A stretch of 64,000 nt of DNA from positions 208,646 through 272,645 of the forward strand of contig CAJNDS010002804.1 in the NCBI GenBank assembly GCA_905221605.1. Reading direction: 5' to 3'. The notes under the pieces are model-generated. The model saw only the letters and a list, made by a program, of their open reading frames with translations. It did no database searches and was not told the origin of the DNA. Both the position numbers and the translations under genes were made by a program. Source of the stretch: Symbiodinium natans. Its lineage: Eukaryota; Sar; Dinophyceae; Suessiales; Symbiodiniaceae. Shown here piece by piece: positions 52,557 to 60,300 of this stretch (positions are counted from its first letter, which is position 1; the number at the start of each line of letters is the position of its first letter).

Positions 52557-54410
52557 ATGTTCAGTTCAAGGTCGCATGCGCTAGGGCATGCTGTTCATCA
52601 CTGCTCATCCTGCGCCAAGGATGCAGGTTGCGACAACATTGATGAACCCGAACCGGAGGAGATTAGCAAAGAACCGCTTGGTGAGTGCCGTTTGAGAGTA
52701 TTCCATGTCAATGACGTGTACACTTTGGAGAACTTTCCGCTTCTGCGTAGTTGCATCGATGCGCTGAGCGATGGGATAGATGCAGCCAACGTTCTTGTGA
52801 CGCTGGGCGGGGATTTTCTAGCACCGTCGCTTCTCTCCTCGGTGGATCACGGTCGAGGAGTTGTGGCGGTCATGAACTCGCTTCCGGTGCACGCCGTCTG
52901 CTTCGGAAACCATGAGTGTGATATCCCGTTCCTCAGTATGTGCCAACGAGTGCAAGAGTTCAAGGGGGTTTGGTTGAACTCCAACATCCCGACATTCTCA
53001 GAGGAGCCAGGACTTGGCTCTTTGGTAGACAATCACGTGATCAAGCTGGCAGGAGGCAGGTCTGTCGCATTGCTCGGCCTGCTGTGTGGCGGCGGTAAGG
53101 ACGCCAGTCTGTACAGAAAAGGTGCTTTCAACGGCCACGCGGCCAAGATTGTACCTGTGCTAGAAGCTGTGGATGATGCGGTTACGCGTGTGCGCAGAGT
53201 ACACCCACATGTTGATTGCATCATTCCTCTGACGCATCAAGAGCTGCGCGATGATGTCGAAATGGCAAATCGCGGACACAACTTTCCCGTGATCCTGGGT
53301 GGGCATGATCACCATGTTGTCAATGAGCTACACAACAATACACACATCGTTAAGGCGGGATCTGACTTGTTCAACGTCGCGGTAGTTGACCTCGTCTGGG
53401 CGGAAGGGACACCGGCAAGATCTGCTCCGACCAGCGTGAGCATCCAGCTAGTTCCTTTGGCGACGCCGCCAAAGTACAAAGGCCCTCCTTTGGAATTGGT
53501 TTACAAGGCTGATCCAGCAGTGTTGGAGGAGGTGCAGAAGAGGCAAAGACCTGCGGAAGAGCTGAAGGAGGCAACTTTAGCCGTTTATCCAGCAGATGGC
53601 TCTCTTACGTCTGTTGGCGTGCGCCTCGGAGAACGCAGCATGGCCACGTTAATCTGCACAGCTTTACGGGATGTTGCTGGGGGAGATGGTGCTCTGATCA
53701 ATGCGGGCAGTATTCGCGGAAACAAAACATACTCTGATGGCAAAGTCCGATTTGCCGACTTGAACGCCGAGTGTCCATACCCGTCCTCACAGATTGTTGT
53801 GAACATTCCTGGGGCCATCCTCTTCGAAGCTATAGCAGAAAGCCGTGCCCCGTGGCGTGGTGTCGTCTCGGCAACACAACGTGTGGACTCTGAACCAGGC
53901 ACTTCACGAGATGCCCTTCATTGTGATGACAACATGAAGGTTGATCCAAATACCTCAATGGTTTTCCAGGTGGCCGGACAACCCTTTGACCCGGATCGGG
54001 TATATCACATTGTGATTGATTCCTTCATCATGCGCACAAATGTTGTCTTCAAGCGATTTGCGGAAGCGCACCCTGATGCAATTCCTTCCGATGAGTCCGG
54101 ACAGCCGGCTTTGCCAATGTTAGTACGGTATTTTTGCAACCGAATCTGGGCAAACCTCTGTGACGTGAATGGTGATGGCACTGTGGAGATGCATGAGGTT
54201 GATGAGTTTTTTGATGAGGCAGACACGGACGGGAACGGAGAGATCGACCTCGATGAGCTTATGGTAGCAATGTCTTTCCGGCTTGGTGATTTGGATGTGA
54301 GCAGAATACTTGCCGAGCAGTGCATAAGCTTTGCAGATGCCGACAAGAATGGCACCATTAGCAAGTCGGAACTACGAGCATTCATAGAATCAGAGATTAT
54401 CAAGAAATGA
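52557..54410 (+). CDS. 5'-nucleotidase-type metallophosphatase with three C-terminal EF-hands
   Basis: Single 617-codon exon. The N-terminal calcineurin-like phosphoesterase domain has FHVNDVYTLENF (residues 49-60), LGGDFLAPS (83-91), GNHECD (117-122), a THQE motif (about 225) and GGHDHH (about 249). These are the two-metal ligands; Tyr in NDVY replaces the first-motif His, as is usual in the protist/cytosolic subfamily. A 5'-nucleotidase C-terminal substrate domain follows (LINAGSIRGN about 385). Three canonical EF-hand loops close the protein: DVNGDGTVEMHE, DTDGNGEIDLDE and DADKNGTISKSE. It likely dephosphorylates nucleotides or related phosphoesters under Ca2+ control; substrate and regulation are inference. 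No signal peptide. The start is the first Met. A degenerate spliced-leader-like sequence overlaps it (52548-52570), so the true start could be elsewhere, though no other Met precedes the catalytic domain. Confidence 0.95.
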   Translation: MFSSRSHALGHAVHHCSSCAKDAGCDNIDEPEPEEISKEPLGECRLRVFHVNDVYTLENFPLLRSCIDALSDGIDAANVLVTLGGDFLAPSLLSSVDHGRGVVAVMNSLPVHAVCFGNHECDIPFLSMCQRVQEFKGVWLNSNIPTFSEEPGLGSLVDNHVIKLAGGRSVALLGLLCGGGKDASLYRKGAFNGHAAKIVPVLEAVDDAVTRVRRVHPHVDCIIPLTHQELRDDVEMANRGHNFPVILGGHDHHVVNELHNNTHIVKAGSDLFNVAVVDLVWAEGTPARSAPTSVSIQLVPLATPPKYKGPPLELVYKADPAVLEEVQKRQRPAEELKEATLAVYPADGSLTSVGVRLGERSMATLICTALRDVAGGDGALINAGSIRGNKTYSDGKVRFADLNAECPYPSSQIVVNIPGAILFEAIAESRAPWRGVVSATQRVDSEPGTSRDALHCDDNMKVDPNTSMVFQVAGQPFDPDRVYHIVIDSFIMRTNVVFKRFAEAHPDAIPSDESGQPALPMLVRYFCNRIWANLCDVNGDGTVEMHEVDEFFDEADTDGNGEIDLDELMVAMSFRLGDLDVSRILAEQCISFADADKNGTISKSELRAFIESEIIKK

Positions 54411-55022
54411 TTTGCCCTGTTTTTCTGCTGCAAAGCAGCACATGATGTGCAGAGCATCCTTTTAGCTGCTAACGTCAATTCCTCTCCCGAAAGTCGAGAT
54501 CGAGGTTCCGGTCTTGCGCTGTAATTGCAGCCAACCCGAAGCCATGGCAAAGCCATAATTGGCACGCAGAAATTCGTAGATTGAAAATGGCAAACTTGAA
54601 ATGAAGAACATCATCGAAGTTTTCTTTATCGAGCCTCCAAAAGGCCTCATCTTGCAGCTCCACCACGAGATCACAATCAGAATATGTCTCTTTACCGCGC
54701 GAGAGAGCCATGTGCGCCTGCGCATGCAGATCCTTGTCCCAACTCGCAATATCGCCTTTTCGCCAGGCTTTGCAGGGTCCATATACTTCCGTGCTAAGTC
54801 CAAAGCGCCACCCACTAGTGCTTGTGTTTCTCCGAAGCCCCGCAAATTTAGGAGACTTGATTTTGCCACTTCGCAACATGGTCGGCAAGAACTTGGGACT
54901 TCGATCCACGACCCCCAATCCTTTCGAAATATATTTGGATATTCTCGAAGAGCCTTGCCCACCGTCGTAACAAACTTTACTTCTGGATTTAGACCCCATA
55001 CATATACGAAAAAAAGGATGGG
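54411..55022. other. Transition zone, three overlapping open frames
   Basis: Between the nucleotidase stop and the AT-rich block. One + frame (54601-55056) and two minus frames (54475-54999, 174 codons; 54462-54962, 166 codons) are open together. The minus 174-codon frame (KSPKFAGLRRNTSTSG; SDCDLVVELQDEAFWRLD) looks most protein-like but matches nothing known. I cannot choose. Base composition is intermediate. Confidence 0.35.
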
Positions 55023-56070
55023 TTTTTCAGGCTTCTTGGTATCCCTTAAATTTTAGAATTTTGGAAATTCTAGAATTTTAGAAGGGTAGAATTCGAAAAT
55101 TCCAATATTCCAGAATTATTGAAAATTCGAAATTCTAGAATTTTTCAATTTTAGAATTCCAAAATTCTAAAATTCTAGAAGTTCGTATCAAAAAAAGGAA
55201 TTTTAGAATTATGATTTTTCAGGTTTCTTGGGACCCCTTAAATGTTGGAATTTTGATTTTAGAATTTCAGAATATTGGATCTTTCAGATTTCTCGATAAA
55301 TCTTAAATTTTAGAATATTGAAAATTCTATTCTAGAATTTATAATTTTAGAATTAAAAGAATTCTAAAATTCTAGAATTCTTTTGCAAGAATGAAATTCT
55401 AGAATTTTAGAATTCTAAAATTAGAAATTTTAGAATTTGATTTTGATCTTTCAAATTTCTGATATCCTTATATTTTGGAACCTTGGAATCTTCTAGAACT
55501 TCGGAATTTCAGATTTCTAGAATTTCTACCTTTCAATCAATCCTAGAATTTTAATCAGAATTTTAGAAATCTAGAATTCTATAAAATTCTATAATTTCGG
55601 CCTTTCCAAAAATTCTAGAATATTAAAATTTTTCGAAATCTGAAATTTTTCAAAATTCTAAATTTAAGGATTTCGGGAACCCTGAAATTTTCAAATCTTT
55701 TTTGGTCCTAGGGATTCGGTCTTTCAGGCTCCCGGATCATATGAAATTATGAATTTTAGAATATTCTAGAAATCTAGAAATATGAAATTCTGAAATTCTA
55801 GGTTTTCGAAATTTAGAAAAATGGGTCTTCCAAATTTGCCGGGATCCTTTTAAATAATTCTAGAATTTTAGAATTTTAGAATTAAAAAATTCTAGAATTT
55901 CGATCTTTCAAAAAAATTAGAATTTTAGGAATATGGTCCTTCAAATTTCTCGAGCCTCCTTAAATTTCAGAATTTTGAAAATTATAGAATTTTAGAATGT
56001 TAGAATTCAAAAATACTAGAATTTCGGTCTTTCAAATAATCTAGAATTTTAGAATTATGGGTCTTTTTTT
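55023..56070. repeat. AT-rich degenerate TTCTAGAATTTTAGAA satellite
   Basis: About 1 kb built from variants of TTCTAGAATTTTAGAATT and its complement, so the words are self-complementary (TCTAGA, GAATTC). A longer landmark, roughly TTTCARRTTTCTYGGGAYCC-YTTAAATTTTAG, recurs seven times (starts near 55023, 55215, 55281, 55447, 55720, 55825, 55935). This indicates a decayed higher-order repeat of ~60-270 bp spacing. No coding sequence. It marks the left edge of the AT-rich block. Confidence 0.85.
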
Positions 56071-57814
56071 GAATATTTAGGTCGTCCCGGGGACCTCCCC
56101 GCGGGACCAAGATTTTTTAAGATTAGAAGGATTTTTATTTATAAAATAGGGTCCTTCCACGAGTCTCTTCAGAAAGGACTCCGGAATATAGAATTTTAGA
56201 GATATTTAAGATCTTTATAATTTTGTCGTCTCCCAAACCTCTCCCCATTCCAATTTGATACGCCATGATTTCGTTATTACGAGTTGCGTCGTGATCAATG
56301 GAATATAGGGAGAAATTGAATATATCCTTGTTGCCAACATGTATCGTGAACAAGGTGGACTCGTAGACGCCATTGTTATGCGTACCATTGTTTGGCTTCT
56401 CCCTCGTTCACGATAGATGGCAATCATCAAAGTATTGACCGCTGCCCACGAAAATTTATTCTTACGAATTTTCGTGGGAAAAACTCCCACGGATTCTCTC
56501 TTGGGTTTTTTCGTTTTCCCATGAGCTTCCCTTTGATTTCTTCTTGGTTGCCCTTCGATTTCCCTTCAATTTCCGGTGAGATATGGATTTTCCTTTTATT
56601 TTTCCCTTCGATTTCCCTTTGAATTTCCGTTGATTTTCCCTCGAATGCCCTCCGAACTTCAAATGTAATGCCGCGAAAATTACGATTGGTTCAAAACCGA
56701 TTCCCTGCTCGTTATATTGGGTCAAAGTGGCTCGATCCTAGCGCTTATATTGAATGTATTGTTCCATTGCAATCTACGAGTCGGCCCTCCCCCGGAAGGA
56801 TGATATCATTGCAAAATGCATTATGATTCCATCGATATGTTTCAAATAGTTGGCTTTTAAGATTTTTTCCCAAAAATATTCATTAATCATGATTCGTGAT
56901 CCAATATTAATTTGATCGAAGGAATAGAGAGAGAGGAGATTTATATTCTAAGAATGATATAATATAGGATCATCGGAGGTCAGAAGAGAAGATAAAGATC
57001 ATTAAGAGATTCGAGAATAAATGATCATAAATTTAATGATAATTGAAAAATCCATTATCATCCCGAATTGATAGAATATCCCAAATATCCTCATTCAAAT
57101 CGAAAAAATTCATTTATAGATGAGAAAAGAAGAGGCATCACGATTGGCGGCCACGCGCCATTGGTGGCAAGAAACGCCCACTCATGGATCATTTCAAAAA
57201 GATGAGATATCCTAATTCCAGATGCTCGAGATAAATTATCCATTATTTGAATCTCTAAATATATCCTTCCATATCTCCCTCAATGGGGAGGATAATCCGA
57301 TATCATTCAAGAATATGAATTAGATCGTATTAGATATCGATAGAGATTCGTCCTTTCAAGAAAGATTTCATTTACCCATCAAATTCACTCAAGGTTTCCT
57401 CGTATTCTCGCCTAATAGATCGTGGGGAAGACCATATCTCGAAGAATATAATGATTCTCCATATCTTGATTTAATGATTATCAAATATATAATTAAGTTT
57501 ATTTGGTCTCTATTCAAAATTCCAATTGCCTATCAAATTTTCTAATATATAATAGAATCTTTAAACAATTTTATCTCAATGATATTTAAAGACCAGAAAA
57601 ATCATAAAGAAAATGTTATAGGAATTTCGGAACTTCAGAATTATCAAACCCTTTAAAGATATTTAAGAAATTTCAATAAATTCAGGTTTTGAAATATTGA
57701 AGAAAGAATTTAGAAATATCATTCAAATTAAAGATGAAATCTAAAGAAATTGAATTATTTTAATGAAATTTATAAGCAAAAGCAGCGCCGAAGAAACTGG
57801 CGAGAACTATCAAA
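56071..57814. other. AT-rich, no gene; inverted repeats
   Basis: No supported gene: the open frames here are short and without resemblance. Contains the inverted repeats listed at 56341-56489 and a small GC island at 57145-57185 within otherwise AT-rich DNA. Confidence 0.55.
56341..56489. repeat. Nested inverted repeats
   Basis: Three dyads: TATCGTGAACAAGG (56338-56354 region) with CCTCGTTCACGATA (56402-56415), one mismatch; perfect 12-bp CCCACGAAAATT (56445-56456) with AATTTTCGTGGG (56467-56478), loop 10; and CGTGGGA (56473-56479) with TCCCACG (56485-56491), loop 5. They could be hairpins, recombination sites or ends of a smaller element. Confidence 0.75.
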
Positions 57815-58054
57815 GTGATTAAGTTAATTCAATTTAGCGCCTATAATAAAAAGATATTGCCTAAAAGTCTAAAAAACACGCACCCCCATTATTGTAAGGG
57901 TCAACCAAGCGAAAAATTACCTATAAACAAGCAGAAGGCAAATTATGGGTCGAAGGTAGAACAGAAACTGCGAGAAGAGATTGAAGAAGAACTATGTAAA
58001 AAATATGATATCAAAGAAAGCGATCAAAATACTCAAAATATACCAAGGGAATAA
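57815..58054 (+). CDS. Small hypothetical ORF, AT-rich element
   Basis: 79 codons, Lys-rich and basic at the N-terminus (YNKKILPKSLKNTHPHYC), acidic at the C-terminus (LREEIEEELCKKYDIKES). First of a series of short + strand frames in the AT-rich block. Not recognised. Confidence 0.4.
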   Translation: MIKLIQFSAYNKKILPKSLKNTHPHYCKGQPSEKLPINKQKANYGSKVEQKLREEIEEELCKKYDIKESDQNTQNIPRE

Positions 58055-58105
58055 ATTCAATATTCAGAATCTATTGAAGTTAAAACAAATACAAAGTCCG
58101 TTAGA

Positions 58106-58204
58106 ATGGAAGAACAATCACGGCAACTAACAGCAAGAGAATTATTAGAAGCATCTTATAATGAAATACGAAAAGCAAAGAGAGAAGTATATATTGAAAA
58201 TTAA
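58106..58204 (+). CDS. 32-aa ORF with TARELLEASYNEIRKAK
   Basis: A short complete frame (MEEQSRQLTARELLEASYNE, then IRKAKREVYIEN). Its middle resembles the R/K-P-x-Y-E-E motif region of the neighbouring ORFs, so it may be a real small gene or the remnant of a larger one. Confidence 0.35.
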   Translation: MEEQSRQLTARELLEASYNEIRKAKREVYIEN

Positions 58205-58245
58205 ACAATTCTAAATCAAAAATATTTTAATATAAATATACTTAT

Positions 58246-58578
58246 ATGAAAGAATTTACACAAGATGAAAAAGGTAGCTTAATATTTAATTATGTTTTTT
58301 ATTTAGCTAATGAAAAAGGTTTTGATACTAATGATGAAATTAAAAAATATATAGGTATATTAGAGATGTGTGAAAAATCCGAATATCCTGTTCCAAAACA
58401 ATTATTACCTTTAAATGAATTAAAAGATCATTTAAGAAATACTGAAAATATATTTCCTATTCGCGACGCGAGGATAGAAACCACTCTCGGCACTCACAAC
58501 ATCTCTGAAATGATGTTGAATGAGATTGATACATATTTTATTGATTTTTCCGAAGAAACAATTGAGATTATTAAGTGA
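58246..58578 (+). CDS. 110-aa hypothetical protein, AT-rich element
   Basis: Preceded by an AT-only leader (TAATATAAATATACTTAT) and closely followed by the next ORF. Reads MKEFTQDEKGSLIFNYVFYL, then ANEKGFDTNDEIKKYIGILE and, near the end, LGTHNISEMMLNEIDTYFID. Soluble, mixed alpha/beta-looking. The central IFPIRDARIETTLG lies in a short GC-richer patch. Not recognised; one of the better-preserved frames of the element. Confidence 0.6.
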   Translation: MKEFTQDEKGSLIFNYVFYLANEKGFDTNDEIKKYIGILEMCEKSEYPVPKQLLPLNELKDHLRNTENIFPIRDARIETTLGTHNISEMMLNEIDTYFIDFSEETIEIIK

Positions 58579-58739
58579 AATACGAAATGGTTAATAATAT
58601 TAATTATTATCTAAAAACATATTAATAATATGAGTATGTTTAAGAGCAAACCAGAATTTAAAAGAATATCAAAGATTCATTAATATTCCGATTTGGAGGA
58701 ATCAATAGGAGCATCAAGTAGAAAAAATATTTAGAAGAC

Positions 58740-58862
58740 ATGAAGATGAGAATTGAAGAAGCGGAGAACAGAGGAAAAAATGTTAGGCTTCGAAATGATT
58801 GGTTACAATATCAGAAGAAAACAATATATCAAGGAGAATTGATACTATTAACAGACAATTAG
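58740..58862 (+). CDS. 40-aa ORF, probably a fragment
   Basis: MKMRIEEAENRGKNVRLRND then WLQYQKKTIYQGELILLTDN and TAG. A frame beginning at ATG 58630 (MSMFKSKPEFKRISKIH) stops shortly before. Together they may be one broken gene. Confidence 0.35.
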   Translation: MKMRIEEAENRGKNVRLRNDWLQYQKKTIYQGELILLTDN

Positions 58863-58869
58863 AGCGAGG

Positions 58870-58935
58870 ATGCCAATAAGAACAAAAGAGGAATTAGAAA
58901 ATACACAAAAAGAATTTAAAAATATAATATCGTAA
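58870..58935 (+). CDS. 21-aa ORF with N-terminal RTKEELE motif
   Basis: MPIRTKEELENTQKEFKNII then Ser and TAA. Very short; listed because its start resembles the N-termini of the other element ORFs. Confidence 0.25.
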   Translation: MPIRTKEELENTQKEFKNIIS

Positions 58936-58955
58936 ATAATCTAAATTAATAATAA

Positions 58956-59029
58956 TGATTAAAACATTAAAATCGGAATTAAAATTGAAACCAATCTACG
59001 ATGAAATGATAGGGATGATTAATGAATAG
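58956..59029 (+). CDS. 24-aa ORF with KPIYDEM motif
   Basis: MIKTLKSELKLKPIYDEMIG then MINE and TAG. Follows the AT leader CTAAATTAATAATA. Shares K-P-x-Y-D/E-E with neighbours; possibly a truncated copy. Confidence 0.25.
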
Positions 59030-59041
59030 GGTGATGAAAAC

Positions 59042-59316
59042 CGCGCCCATCAATTGAAACAGTGATTGATAGAACGGCAACATTATTTAGAAACAATCAA
59101 TTAGGAAGTCAATTTGATAATATTGATTTTCTAGGAGTGAAAAATCAAGAAGAAGACAAGGTAAAGGAAGAATTAAGACAAACTCAATTGAGACAAACGG
59201 CAATAACAACAGGGACGTCAATGGGTATTTTAAGTTACGGAGGTAGAATTCCAACTTCCGCCTATCAATTAGGAGGTAGTGATTTTTTAGACCAGATGAT
59301 TAAACGTAGAGTGTGA
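59042..59316 (+). CDS. Hypothetical protein, AT-rich element (Met lost or downstream)
   Basis: The frame opens after TGATGA with PRPSIETVIDRTATLF; the first Met is at 59062. It continues NNQLGSQFDNIDFLGVKN and GTSMGILSYGGRIPTSAYQL to TGA. The conserved start motif RPSIETVIDRT lies before the first Met, so the original start codon seems lost or the gene is 5'-damaged. Not recognised. Confidence 0.45.
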
Positions 59317-59359
59317 ATAAGCAATAAGGACAGACTTAGAGACTGGTCTTAACCGTCAG

Positions 59360-59796
59360 ATGGAGAGTAGAAACAGATTAGTTGATGATGCTAGAAGCGA
59401 CCTAGGAGATGTCCATAGTCAGCAGTTGCCTGTAGACATTCCTATTCATTCAATGGCAAGCGATTCAACAAATGAAGACGATGATTTACCTCCTTTAGAA
59501 ACCCCTACCGAATTAGTAGAAGAGGAAGAAGAAGAGGAAGAATTTGAGGATGATGATGAAACGCATATGCGCCCACAATCTAGAAAGCATAAGGAAACAA
59601 TAGATGATAATGAAGATTTCGATAGATGGAGAAATAAAGATATTTCAATAGATGATATATTATATCAATTTCATTTAAGAGGAATAAAATTAATGGAAGA
59701 GCAAGCAGAGGAAGTATTTTATTAGATGCTGGAAAACAAGTAGCAAAAGAAGCAGTAGTAGATGGTGCGAAAAGTGCTATTACGAGTATATTTTAA
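59360..59796 (+). CDS. Acidic protein with C-terminal helix, one frameshift
   Basis: The main frame 59360-59725 has a polar N-terminus, a strongly acidic centre (VEEEEEEEEFEDDDETH) and DISIDDILYQFHLRGIKLME. It ends TTTTATTAG. In the overlapping frame from 59719 the sequence continues LLDAGKQVAKEAVVDGAKSA to ITSIF and TAA, an amphipathic or hydrophobic helix that reads like the natural C-terminus. A one-base shift at the T run is the simplest explanation. Not recognised. Confidence 0.45.
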
Positions 59797-59829
59797 ATTA
59801 TAATACCAATATAATTATGAATATAAATA

Positions 59830-60300
59830 TTAAGAGTACGACCAACATATGAAGAAATATTGAAGGAAACAAAAATAAGAAGATTAAGAATATTACCAGA
59901 AAGGGAAAGAAGAACACAACAAGGAATATTATTAGAGGAGGTAGATTTTGATGATTTTGATTTAGATAAATATGATAAGAAGGCGATAATTATGAATGAG
60001 AACCCACAAAAAGGAGTTCAAACCGATTTATTTAGTAACCATTCATCACATTCATCTATATCGGAAAATTCGAAGACAGCAATTGAACCTGAAAACGAAA
60101 AAAAACAGGTAGAGAGTGAGCATTCAATACAATCGAGTAAATCAAGCGAGAAATCAGAAGAGCAAGAGCAAGAGCAAGAGCAAGAGCAACAAAAATCATT
60201 TATGAGAAGATTGTTTGATAGTTTGTTTGAGGAGATGGAAATAGAAATATCACATCTATTGTTCTATTCTTCACCTCATCCTATAACTTATAGTTCTTAA
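59830..60300 (+). CDS. Hypothetical protein with RPTYEEILKET start, start codon lost
   Basis: The frame begins at about 59830 with LRVRPTYEEILKETKIRRLR, where ATA stands where a start ATG might be; the first Met is only at 59860. It runs through an acidic part (DFDDFDLDKYDKKA), a Ser/Glu-rich part with (QE)n from a GAGCAA repeat (60162-60189), and SFMRRLFDSLFEEMEIEI, ending TAA. Its last bases overlap the 3' end of the convergent minus-strand pseudogene. Not recognised. Confidence 0.45.
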   Translation, partial: LRVRPTYEEILKETKIRRLRILPERERRTQQGILLEEVDFDDFDLDKYDKKAIIMNENPQKGVQTDLFSNHSSHSSISENSKTAIEPENEKKQVESEHSIQSSKSSEKSEEQEQEQEQEQQKSFMRRLFDSLFEEMEIEISHLLFYSSPHPITYSS

